From positions 3,636,311-3,700,310 of the forward strand of contig NC_023758.2 in assembly GCF_000499845.2 (NCBI RefSeq): 64,000 nt of DNA. Direction: 5' to 3'. Position numbers and translations under genes: made by a program. The notes beneath the pieces are model-generated. The model saw only the letters and a list, made by a program, of their open reading frames with translations. It made no database searches and was not told where the DNA came from. Shown here one piece after another: positions 10,687-21,600 of the stretch (positions are counted from its first letter, which is position 1; each line of letters begins with the position of its first letter). Origin of the DNA: Phaseolus vulgaris (Eukaryota; Streptophyta; Magnoliopsida; Fabales; Fabaceae).

Positions 10687-12072
10687 ATGGAGTCAGAGGA
10701 AGGTAAAGCAGAAACAGAGATGCACCTCATTTCTCATTCTTCTTCATCTTCAAACCCAAAGCCAAAGCCAAAGCCAAAGCGTTTCGTCAAAAATCAAGTT
10801 CCAGATTCAATCCTCAACGACCCACTTCTCAACGCCGCCATCTCCGTCCTCCCCTCCAACTACAACTTCGAGATTCACAAGTCCGTTTGGCGCGTGCTCT
10901 CCACGGGCGCCAAGCGCGTCGCTCTCCAGTTCCCCGAGGGCCTTCTCATGTACTCTCTTTCCCTCTCCGACATCTTCACCACCTTCGCCGCCGTCACCCA
11001 CTGCTACATCCTCGGCGACGTCACCTACGGCGCCTGCTGCGTCGACGACTTCGCCGCCGCCGCCCTCGATGCCGACCTCCTCATCCACTACGGCCACAGC
11101 TGCCTCGTCCCCATCGACGCCACCACGATCCCCTGCCTCTACGTTTTCGTCGACATCAAAATCGACGTCCCGCACTTCGTCGACACCGTCAGGTTGAACC
11201 TCGAATCGCGCCCCCAAACCCTCGTTGTCGCCGGGACAATCCAATTCGCCTCGGCGATTCGCGCCGCAAAGCCGCAGTTGGAGGAGTTAGGGTTTAGGGT
11301 TTTGGTTCCTCAGTCGAAGCCGCTCTCCGCGGGTGAGGTTCTGGGCTGCACCGCGCCCAGGGTCTCGTCGAATTCGCTTGGTTGCGGCGTTGGTGAAAGC
11401 GTTTTGGTGTTTGTGGCGGATGGAAGGTTTCATTTGGAGGCGTTCATGATTGCGAATCCGGGGATTAGGGCATTCAGGTATGACCCTTACATGGGGAAGT
11501 TGTTTCTGGAGGAATACGATCATGTGGGTATGAAGCGGTCGAGGAAAAACGCGATTTTGAAGGCGAGGGAGGCTCGGAGTTGGGGTGTGGTTTTGGGGAC
11601 TCTGGGGAGGCAAGGGAATCCGAGGATTTTGGAGAGGTTGGAGAAGAAGATGAGGGAGAGAGGGTTGGATTACACTGTGGTTTTGATGTCGGAGCTAAGT
11701 CCTGGGAGGGTTGCTCTGTTTGAGGATTCTGTGGATTCTTGGATTCAGATTGCGTGTCCGAGGTTGTCCATTGATTGGGGCGAGGCGTTTGTGAAACCGG
11801 TGCTTACTTCTTTTGAGGCAGATGTTGCACTGGGATTGATACCTGGGTGGTGGGAGAAGAATGAGGTTTGTGATGAGAGTGTGGGTTGTGGTAAGAGGAG
11901 TGGTTCTTGTTGTGAGGGGGATGCAAAGGATTTTGGTGGAGACTATCCAATGGATTATTATGCTCAAGATGGTGGTGAGTGGAATTCATCTTATATGAAG
12001 AACTCTACTCGTCCTGCAAGGAGACTTTCTGTCTCCTCTGTTGCTGCTACTGCCATTTCGCAACACTCTTAG
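10687..12072 (+). CDS. DPH1: 2-(3-amino-3-carboxypropyl)histidine synthase subunit 1 (diphthamide synthesis)
   Basis: A 461-residue intronless gene. DPH1 with DPH2 catalyses the first step of diphthamide formation: transfer of the 3-amino-3-carboxypropyl group of S-adenosylmethionine to a histidine of eukaryotic elongation factor 2, using a radical from a [4Fe-4S] cluster, in the cytosol. The family hallmarks are visible: VALQFPEGLL near residue 78, GDVTYGACCVDD with Cys117, HYGHSCLVP, a second conserved Cys221 (VLGCTAPR) and a third Cys357 (IACPRLSIDWG). These three cysteines correspond to the cluster ligands of the DPH1/DPH2 family. The C-terminal 80 residues are low-complexity and poorly conserved. 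The start follows a purine-rich leader. The 5' half (about 10800-11280) uses very GC-rich third positions while the 3' half does not, which produces spurious long ORFs on other frames. Confidence 0.95.
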   Translation: MESEEGKAETEMHLISHSSSSSNPKPKPKPKRFVKNQVPDSILNDPLLNAAISVLPSNYNFEIHKSVWRVLSTGAKRVALQFPEGLLMYSLSLSDIFTTFAAVTHCYILGDVTYGACCVDDFAAAALDADLLIHYGHSCLVPIDATTIPCLYVFVDIKIDVPHFVDTVRLNLESRPQTLVVAGTIQFASAIRAAKPQLEELGFRVLVPQSKPLSAGEVLGCTAPRVSSNSLGCGVGESVLVFVADGRFHLEAFMIANPGIRAFRYDPYMGKLFLEEYDHVGMKRSRKNAILKAREARSWGVVLGTLGRQGNPRILERLEKKMRERGLDYTVVLMSELSPGRVALFEDSVDSWIQIACPRLSIDWGEAFVKPVLTSFEADVALGLIPGWWEKNEVCDESVGCGKRSGSCCEGDAKDFGGDYPMDYYAQDGGEWNSSYMKNSTRPARRLSVSSVAATAISQHS

Positions 12073-13930
12073 ATTTTCTCCTTAGTTAGGACTATGAGTT
12101 CAATTTCCAATGTGAAGGTTTCTGGACTGTTTCTGACAGCACAACTACGGCAGCATTGACTGCATTTTATCATATTTTTTCTTGGAATATCGAAGATGCA
12201 GTGACAACCACAGTTTAGAACCTTGGTTGTAACAATTTGCTTTGAAAGGGTAGAGTCAATATAGTCTATTGTTTTCCTTTGTTTTTAGCTTTGTCTTATT
12301 TAGGATAAATTTTGTTGGATGAATATTTTGGGGAGGAGAAGAAAACATGCTGCAGTGCACTTTTCTTTGGTCTGATATGAGACTGAAGAAGATAGATTGT
12401 GATAAGGTCGTTTTCACATTACCTGGTTGGTTGGGAAAGTTGTGATACTTCAATTTTTGAACGTTTTTGCAGTCAGCAATTTCTGATTGAGAATGGAAGT
12501 ATGGTTTTTGCTTTAGGTGATAGTTTTGTACATAGAAAATCATACTAATCGGGGGTAAGCAGGGGATATCAGATATCAGTCTCTTATTATATATTCTGCA
12601 ACTTTTTAGGGCATTTCTTACTGTATTTGCCCAGGATTTTTAAGTTCAAATTCATGTTTATGCCTAAGAGCAGAGAATTTGCTTGCACAATGGTGCCCTG
12701 TGTTATGCTTGAGTTGATTTGAAATGCATATTAATTTTAGCTTTCAAATTGGTGAGTACCTCTTGAAGTAAAGTAGAAAAGTGGAAAAAGAAGGGTCATA
12801 AACTTTTCCTTATCCAAGTTAATGTATACACTAACATTCTTAGGACTTAAACTCAAAAGGGGGAACTGCTAGTTAGTGTGATTATTAAATAAATTATTAA
12901 AATCAGATATTAAAATATATTATGTTAATAAATTATGATTTAGTTATTTTGTTCTTTTTATCGTTCATTTATTTTATTAGGGTACTATTATATATCTAAT
13001 ATTTAATTATACCTGATTCTAGTACAAATAACTGATTTGACAAAATTAAGCGATTATGATATATGATCAATCTTGAAACTATTGGTTAATTTAAAATAGC
13101 TTTCTCGCAATTAATCTCAGTGTTTGGTGAATTAAATACCCTTATTTTTTCACTTTGAAGATATATATTTTAGTGTATATACACACACGACTTAAAGGAC
13201 AGTATTTTTTTTTTTTAAAAGATAAAAGGAGAAATTAAATTGGAAACAGTACTTTTTTTACTTCTATCTGACAATTTAAAATCACAAAAAATATATTCTA
13301 AAACAATAATTATATATTTTCTTGATTAAGTTTCACCTTAAAAAAAATTCTTACCAAACAAAGGGATTTCAGTTACAATCTTCAAAACTTAGTGAAACGT
13401 TAGTATTTCACCGATTAATTTTTATTATTTCTATACACGGAAAGAAATAAGAAAAAAGGAAAATATAATAAAAATATTAAATTTCTATCGTTGATTGAAT
13501 GGAGAAAAATTAATTTGATTGGATCACCAAATCATTATTTCGTACCAAATTGGAATAAATGAGATAAAAGTTCACTATCCCTCTCATTTAAAAAAAAACT
13601 TTGATAGTAACTTTATAAAACAATAAATGATTTTAATATTAGATTAAAACATTATTTAGATTTTTAATAATATCGAAAATATTTTGTTGATTGTGTATTT
13701 CATTCGACTCTCTATTTTATCTCCCAAATAAATAAAAATAAATCTGTCTATTTCCTTTTTTAATCTTTTTTTTTTTATCTTTTCAAACTATATATCTTAT
13801 TCATCTTATTTTTCTGTTTTTATCTTCTTCTTTTTCACTATTTTACTTCTTATTATATTGAAAGAACCAACCCGTGTCTTTTCAAATTCGCGTTCTTATA
13901 TTTTTATTTCTATAAAGAAAAAAACGTTTT
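12073..13930. other. Intergenic DNA between DPH1 and POP4
   Basis: The first several hundred bases are likely DPH1 3' UTR. The remainder is AT-rich with poly-T runs and no supportable coding frame or RNA gene. The region from 13700 is pyrimidine-rich and leads into the POP4 leader. Confidence 0.6.
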
Positions 13931-13938
13931 ACAAATTA

Positions 13939-14064
13939 ATGCGCGGCGCGAAGAGGTCTCAGCGGCGGTTCCGAGCAGCGGTGGTTCCGAGCAGCGGCGG
14001 TTCCGAGCAGCGGCGGTTCCGAGCAGCGGTGGTTCTGAGCAGCGGCGGTTCTGAGCAGCGGTAG
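13939..14064 (+). other. Upstream ORF of 41 codons across the minisatellite
   Basis: An ATG at 13939 opens a 41-residue frame ending in TAG just inside the seventh repeat unit. The product is Arg/Ser/Ala-rich with a 16-residue period that simply mirrors the 16-bp DNA repeat. It precedes the POP4 start codon in the inferred mature leader and is not in a position to be fused to it, since an intron (about 14164-14761) and a stop intervene. It may act as a translational uORF or may be incidental. Confidence 0.4.
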
Positions 14065-14087
14065 TTCTGAGAAGCGGTGTTTCTCTT
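13960..14087 (+). repeat. GC-rich 16-bp minisatellite in the POP4 leader
   Basis: Seven tandem copies of a 16-bp unit (consensus cagcggcggttccgag) run without interruption from 13960 to 14071, with an eighth degenerate copy to 14087. Units differ by single transitions, mostly C/T, and the divergence grows toward the 3' end. The array lies in the inferred first (non-coding) exon of POP4. Because 16 is not a multiple of three, an ORF through it has a 16-residue (48-base) period. Confidence 0.9.
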
Positions 14088-14767
14088 TCAGTCTGATTGA
14101 AATTTGGCAGTGAAGAAGCTCTTTTCGTTGAAATTTGAATTTATCGGAACCTTCTCTTTTTCGGTATGCGTTCTAAGCTGCGATGATTTACACGATTTCC
14201 ATTCGAAGCTTCCATGTTATTTCTCTCGTTGTTGCTACTTTTCATCATAGTTTTATATGCTTCAAGAAACTTCAAAATATCACTGATTATTCAATGCTAT
14301 GTCTACGGCTTAATGCTTTTAATTAATTAATGGCAATTGTTTTTGTTCTGTTTGATGAATTGCCCCAAAAATAAACTATTGTGAATTTGAGTATGTCCGA
14401 ATCTGTAAATTTGTCGATTCATTTACTTAATTATCACATTTTAATGTTCTACATTGCTTCTGAATGAAATGGTATAGATTACGTGCAGCAGTTAACTATG
14501 ATTGATACGGCAGAAGAGCACAGCAACAAAAACTTTGTTTAATATTTTTTAACTTTAGGAAACTTATTTTCTTTGGAACTTATTTTTTAACAATGGTATA
14601 GATACTGTTCTGCATGTGTTGTTTTTCTCAGAAATTTTATGTGCAGCTTAAGAATCTTCTTTATTCTGCAGTTATTTTTCATTTTCATGTTTGAGGTGAG
14701 CTGTTTTATTTTTGGCCGTTTCGCTCTTCTTTATTATATTTATCATATTGTGCCTGGGTAGGTGTCC

Positions 14768-17700
14768 ATGGATACAGATTCAAGGAAACGCACACTGGAG
14801 GCTTTGGAGAGAAGAATAGCTTTTGCTAAAGGTGAAGTTCTCCAAAATGAAAAGAAAAGCAAAGAGAGTATAAATGAAGAGCGGAAACCGCTTATTCATA
14901 AAAGTTCTAGTTCTAAAGATCCTTCTCCACAGATGTTGCATTCATCATCAGTCGCACCCAAGAAAGGTAATTCATTTTCAATTTTGTAGATTGTTCTTAT
15001 TTCTTTCTTTCTTCACAACCGGTAGTAAGTTAATACCGTGAAGGATGTTTTACTTGCATTCGTTTTTCTTTAGTAGTATCATAAGCACTTATTATCTACA
15101 TTAGGGGAAGTATTTTGTGTTCGTGTGTTGATTTTTGTGCTATTCATTAGCATCCAGTCTGATTGTCCAGGAATGGGGTAAACTTTTTTTTATTGTTAAT
15201 TTGTGATTTTTGCATTATGATTCTGATGCATATATCTGTAAATATCTTGTTTGACATTTAGCTGATAATTTTCATTTCCCCCGTTTTAGGAAATTTCAGT
15301 TTTTCCGGTCATACCAATTCACAAGGTACTAGAAACTCAATGTCATACTATCCTTTGATATATAAGTTCTTTCTCTTATGTTTTCATCTTTTTGATTTTT
15401 GAGGGTTTTATGCAAAGTATATTTTAAATTTATCACTTCAATATATATGGACAAAATGATGTTAATATTTATTTGCAGAAATTCAAGATGGTCTTGTATA
15501 TGCCCAACTTTCTGTGCCTATAAATGCCAATCTGCTCCCAACTAGTGAGGTAATTCCTTCTTGGAACTTGTGTCCTGACTGAGAATATTAAGAAAATCTA
15601 ATCAAAGCATTTTCTGATGAAATTTTCCATTATAAATCTGTAATAATTAATCTCCTCCAACATCTGAACTTTAAAACAAACACTGATGCATGGAATGATT
15701 CCACAGATCTTAAAAGCCACCTTTTAACCAATTAAAATTGTTTGTGCTCTCAATCTAACCAGAATGTGGAAGTTTCTTTATCTTCAAGATTGAAAGATGC
15801 AGTTTTTTTCCATTAGCAGTGATAACTTGGTGGAAATTTGTATTTGTGACCATTGACATATATTTTGCAGTTTTCTGTTGAAAGAGGAGGTTCAATTGAT
15901 GACATATTGCATGAGCTTCTTCAGAAGGGAGATGCTGCACAAAAGTACGCGCAGGGATCTAGAAACATGAAAATTGACAACTGTATCCTTCTTGATACTT
16001 TTGTACAAGGACGGGTGCTTTCTTCTGGTTCTCAAACCAGAGCTTTGCAAATCCATTCAAAACGCTCTAAGAAACACATGTCTATGAGACAGCATAAAAA
16101 GTGTGGATCATTACATCTTCCTCAAGAGTTCCAAAAGTAAGTTACAAGTACACTTCCTGACAATATGTTGATCCTTACTATTATTTTTTAGCGCTGCAAT
16201 TGTTATAATGTGTATTCTTGTTGTGAGGAATCTTTTATTTCAGCATCAGCTTTTGTTTGGGAGTTTTAGTTTTATGCTGTGTACAAATAATGTTTTATAC
16301 ATGTTTTATTGGTCACACTTTTCCTACAATGGTGTTTTTTTGTTCCCTAATAGTTAACTCTGCTTGCAGATTCGACATTTTCAAGCCAATGCATGAAATG
16401 TGGAAAGATTACGTAATGCAGCTTCTTAAATCCACTGGGTACATCTTATGTATCATTTTTGTTGAGTTGAAAATTATCTGTTTCTTGTTTTCTGATTCTG
16501 CAGCAATGGGGGATGTAATTCATGATTATTTATGCTGCTTTCCTCTTGAGGCTTTTATGACTATTAACTCGTTTAATATTGCAGGAATAATCAATTGACT
16601 CAATGTCTCCTAGGTGCAGATCTACATGGTGCTTTCATTTTAGGTTTGAGCACATTCTTTTTTACTTTCAAACGAGTTAAAAACACCTAAGATAATCTTA
16701 TAATAAAAAAGGAAAAGTTTCATACCAGGACAATTATTAAGGACAGTTATTTTATATTATTTTTTTTCTCAAAAGATGAATGTGTTTTAATGTGTAATTC
16801 TTTTATGTACATTGAAAAGTGTGTTAAAATTTCTGTTATATATATATATATATTACAATTTGTTCATATTTGTGCTCGATGTGGATCTTCAACAACATCT
16901 TAAACGTGAAACTAGATATTTATGGGTGATTTGATAACAACTCGATAGGAAGTGACATGATAGTCTCAATAGACTCACTAGAATAGGCTATGATATCATC
17001 TTAGAAAATAAAGTTTAATTAAACCGTACAAAATCAGTTTGTATATTGGAATTTTCACTCAATTATATATTATAATTTTTTCATATTTTTAATCGATGTG
17101 AAATCTCATTTTTAAAATTATGGCAATGAGTTCAATAGTGAAGATAACCTGCGGTTTGGTTCATGGTGCAGACCAAGTGTTTGATTTTCTTGTTCAAGAA
17201 AAGATTCCCTGATCTGAACCCTCCCTTGACTTTGAAATCCCCACTTTCCTGCGTAACCTTTTTCACAGTCCATTAGAAGAAAAAGAGTTGTGCTTCTGAT
17301 ATATGTCTATATGAAAAAATTAATTATTTTAACCTCTATTATATAATCATCTGCATGTTATCACTGATTATACCAAGTCTATCTGTTTTTGCAGTTGTGG
17401 AGTGTAAAATAACTTATTTTGCAGGAATTTGTGGCGTCATGATTCGTGAAACTGCAGAGGCGTTTGGGATAATTACTGAAGATGATAAATTTCGAGGTAA
17501 TAGAGACTTGCGTTGCATTATCAAAGTATGGGTTTTGACTTACTTTCACCTGTTCTCTCTTGTTCTGAGAATTCCTTAATCCTTATTTTAAGTTCATTTG
17601 TATCCCTTTCAACATTGTGAATTAGTTGATAACGAACTAGGAACCTTTACCATAACAAATTCTGGAAATTTTTTGGCTGAAGTTTAAGTTGTGATGATTT

Positions 17701-17884
17701 CTCTATCCTGAGATCCATCTCTCATTAATCTATTCGTTTCAAACTTGTGATGACCAAATATTTACTCTCTGTTTGGTATCGTGCAGTTGTTCCCAAAAAA
17801 GGTTCCGTGTTTGTGTTCCAAGTAGATTGCTGGAAAGTCACTCTGCATGGAGATAAACTTAGTTCAAGAAAGGTTGGATTATGA
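14768..17884 (+). CDS. POP4: Ribonuclease P/MRP protein subunit p29 (POP4/RPP29)
   Basis: Eight coding exons join into a closed 299-residue frame: 14768-14966, 15290-15325, 15479-15549, 15871-16136, 16370-16438, 16585-16643, 17395-17496, 17787-17884. All introns are GT-AG. A leader intron 14164-14761 is likely (GTATGC donor, GGGTAG acceptor six bases before the ATG). The N-terminal half is variable and charged. The C-terminal third (from MHEMWKDYV, through LLGADLHGAFILVVECK, ICGVMIRETAEAFGII and VVPKKGSVFVF) matches the Sm-like beta-barrel fold of Rpp29/Pop4. The protein binds the RNA subunit or, in plants, the RNase MRP RNA, and takes part in nuclear and nucleolar RNA 5' processing. Plants have protein-only RNase P (PRORP) for tRNA, so an MRP/rRNA role is the likelier one; this is family knowledge. 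The gene ends about 0.7 kb from convergent RSH1. Confidence 0.9.
16860..17115. repeat. Degenerate dispersed repeat (LTR-like) in POP4 intron
   Basis: Within the POP4 intron 16644-17394 lies a stretch with blocks such as ctcgatgtggatcttcaaca and 'tatcatcttagaaaataaagtttaatt', ending in 'aatcgatgtgaaatctcattttt'. The same phrases, in either orientation, recur at 26275-26545, 29740-29960 and 45225-45290. They resemble a retrotransposon LTR family that is common in plant introns. Assignment to a named family is not possible from sequence alone. Confidence 0.4.
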
Positions 17885-18609
17885 TATTGGTGTTGATGAT
17901 CCTTCAACTTGGCCCGATTTGTATCAGTTTTTGATGATGGTACTTCATCCTTTTTGAGGTGTGAACCTTGTTACTGTCATCTTGTGTTGTGCTTTGCTAT
18001 TCTATGTTTTTTACAATGTTTTTCTTATTGTAAAACAGAATATCCGTAAACCCCTGTGTGTTTAAATGCTGATTGGTTGAAGAATTCTGAGCAGGAAGAA
18101 ATATGTTCAGCCGTAATTCACTCAACAAGAGTTAATTAAATTATACGAACTAGATATACATCAATTTTTATATTTCAAATTGAATCATCATTACAAGTAT
18201 CTCATAGCTATTCTAAATTAGTATTTTTTTTTTCATAATGAGCCTTGCTTTAAGGCTGTACAGTAGACAGCAATCCAAAGACTTTGGTTTGATATTAAAT
18301 AAAATATTTCATACAACTATAACTACCATTAATATCTTTCCCATTTCTTTATACAATCATTGCAGTTTTGTAATAATAACCACACATACAGCCAACATAA
18401 TAAAAAAAAGTAATTGCATGATAGCACATGTGGTTATCAAACATGTTTTTGGAATCTAGTCTGCACAACATTTGATTTTTTTTAAGTTATTTTACCAAGG
18501 ACCCCCATGTCCCCAAATAAAAGTAAAATGAGATGAAATAAAAATTATTTACTTTAATCACACACGACCCATAAAGAATTATTTACATTTGTTTTAAAGA
18601 AAGAATAAT
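17885..18609. other. Convergent 3' region between POP4 and RSH1
   Basis: About 725 bases separate the two stop codons. It should hold both 3' UTRs and poly(A) sites (AATAAA-like AT-rich runs are abundant). No gene is supported; an ORF at 18238-18459 has no family features. Confidence 0.6.
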
Positions 18610-21600
18610 TTAAATTCTTACTTCAACTACATCTCCGTCTTTGAGTTTTGTGTTGGGCAGTACTAACTGTCCATTAATCACAACCAGCCTTCCCTCCAAA
18701 CCAACTTTTTGAGCAGCATCAGTAGCAGTGCTACCAGCTCTTAACCTCAAAATTTCACCATGAGGCCAACAAATAATTACCACTTCCCCAAGAGAACCGT
18801 GAAGATCATAAAGCTTTGCGTCGTACTTTGTTTGCTTCACACTTACTTCAGACCGCAATTGCTCTTCCCAGGAAAGCATTGTTCTCAAAAGCTTCACCTA
18901 AAACATGAATTACACAGTCACTGCAACATTCATTGACATTTCACAAAACTACGGGAATTGCGGGGTGAAAATAAAATATCACTTTCACTTTCGGACCGAC
19001 ATTTTGGCCAACTATGCAAAATAGACTACCTGATTGCTACCATCTTAACTGCATTTGAAATTTTAAATTTGCAACTACAATCATTACCAAAAATAAAAAT
19101 AATGATCTGCAAAAAATATAGATTTTGCTTTGAGCAGAGCAAATTTCAGATTTCTAGATCAGCAACATTTTAATATGTAACCAATTTAAGGGACAGGAAG
19201 AATCAATCTTGAAATGAAGCCACTGAAAATCTCATAGCATGAAATAAAGATAATAATTGCATTTATATTATTTGAATGGCTATGATGATTTTGACACGGA
19301 AAGAAAACAAAGGAAAGCAAACAAAAGCAATTTCCATTTTCACAATGCGTATAAGATAATACCTTGTTATTGATGCCGGCTTCCGCAGAAGTTGATGCTA
19401 CCAAGTCAAATTTTGAGTGTGATGTTATCCGGTCAACTTGTCTGCCCTCAAATACAGCCGACACAACAGCCCAATATTCAGATTCTTCTTTCTCAGTAAA
19501 ATTGATAACTTGGATGAATGTTGGGAGTAGTCGTCCAAATTGGTCTTGCTGCGAATTATGCAAATAATATTATAAACATTATTTAAATATATTATTTTTT
19601 ATGCATCTTCAGTATTAAAAAGTTTTACTTCTCATGTAAATGATGTGTAACCACTACATTAAATGAGTTTAATCACAAATGCAAACTAAATTCTAAATTA
19701 TAAGAATCAAATATTTCAAAACAATTATTTTATCCATCGCGTGGCATTCGAAAGATCATAGAGACTAAGTAACATGAACCATTCATCTTTAAAACCAGAA
19801 ATATGATATAGGATTGACATAAGTGATGAAAAATTAAAAAAAAAATGTGACCGATTAATATGGATACAGAGAAATAACTAGATACAATCAGAGCGGTACT
19901 TTATTATTTATGTTCCGGAATATAATGCTAGTTGTATAATTCATTTTATTTTAATATTTTTCTTCACTACCTGAGGACATAATGTTTCCTAAAATGAACT
20001 ATTCAATCCTTATGTTTTACCGAGCACATAGTCGACACAGGAGAATAAGCTCTAACAAAAAATTGATGGATTACTGAGAATTTCGTCAATAGTAGTAATT
20101 ACTGTACACGTTCAAATATTGACTTGGCATATGGCTGCCCAAAATGAATGAAGTTTTTCTCGATAGTAATTTCGACACCACAGATACATTTACAGCCCAT
20201 GTTGGTGATTATGAACTAGATACGGCCAGTGTGCAAAGGATAGATTTTCATATCTAAAGCACAATTTCTGGTATGTCACTGTGTCTACATTGCTGATAAA
20301 TAAAAAATAAACTAAAATGTAGCGTACAGTTATATTCTCTTAGAAAAACATACCTTGTGATACATTCCATCTCGACATAGTGTGTACTTCTCTAGACAAG
20401 TACACCAATCTCCATGTCCTGGTTCAAACCACCATTCATCAGATACCTGAAGCACATCAATAGGAGGCAAGTTGACCCAGGCAGTTTAAAACTTAAAATA
20501 CACAAAGGAAAAAATGACAGAACAGCAGGATCTGGTCATGGAGAGAGCAATACAGAATACAGCAAGCTAGTCAGTAAGCTTAACTGTCACATATAGTGAT
20601 CCATCCAAGAATTGGCTTCTCAGTGGGTGTTACTAATCAATGTGTCCTTTCCATAAACCATTCATCATGAGCCATCGCTTAGTTAAAAATGTTAATTTAA
20701 GTATCAAACCTTTTTGAATAGTCGTGCATAAGCTTCCCAGCGCTTGATATGGAAAGATCTTCTGTCAGCAACTGCTTCAGAGGCAGGTAGTCCAAAGCTA
20801 ACAGCAACTAGCAATTCTCTTTCATCATTTTCTACACTGAAGAGATATTGAACACGAGTGATGACAATCAGTATGGGTAGCTTTTTACAATATAACATCC
20901 ATTTGAAATGAAAGTGTTATGCACCTGATGATAACAGCAGCAAGTAAGTGACTTCCTTCTACTCTGAGAACTGGATGTCCAGCCTTGAATGACTTATATT
21001 TAGTTAATAAAATATCTGAAGAATTTCCTCCCCCTAAATCTTTGGAGAAATGGGAGGATGCTTCTGTTTCAGGTTCATCCATTCTGTCTATGGATAAAAA
21101 CGGGTTTCCAGTTTCCTTGTAAAGCCAGTGTGCGGCAAGTCCATGTTCAGCACACTCATGCATCCTCTATCATGCAAAATGATAAATGAAAATATGAAGA
21201 ACTAAAATACAAAATAGTAAACCTACAGCATATGCAAAATAATTTAGCACCTGTGTTCTTATTTGTACTTCTAAAGGTGAGCTGTCAGGACCTTGAACTG
21301 CAGTGTGCAAGGACTGCAATATTAATAGGTTAATACAATCATGAGCACAATTCTCATGACTAAAAGAACAAGATCGCTTTTAGTTTAGTTCATGAAAATA
21401 TGAACAGGAAAGCCTAACCTGATAGCCACTAGGCTTTGGATTAATGATGTAGTCATCAAATTCACCATCTATTGGAGTCCAAAGCCTGTATAATAAAAGA
21501 TAAAATAAACATATCAATTTAGAGCCATTTTCAAGGGACAATAGGGTTGGTGAATTAAAAAAGATCCCTAAGATCTATACATCTAACCTTCCACTCTTAA

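Noticed and set aside
10807..11244. A 145-residue minus-strand ORF and a 136-residue plus-strand ORF over DPH1
   Set aside because: Both are shadows of the GC-rich DPH1 5' half. Their products are low-complexity Asp/Gly/Val or Arg/Pro/His strings, while the DPH1 frame carries all family motifs.
13939..14064. The minisatellite ORF as the true N-terminus of POP4
   Set aside because: It ends in a stop before the likely leader intron and has no similarity to Rpp29. The ATG at 14768 gives a normal-length protein.
13960..14087. CRISPR-like regular repeats
   Set aside because: The 16-bp units are contiguous with no spacers, and the genome is a plant nuclear genome.
20710..20831. An alternative acceptor for RSH1 exon 15 at 20831
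   Set aside because: Joining it to the previous exon gives a stop within three codons. The acceptor at 20836 restores the frame and the conserved [16 protein letters not shown] segment.
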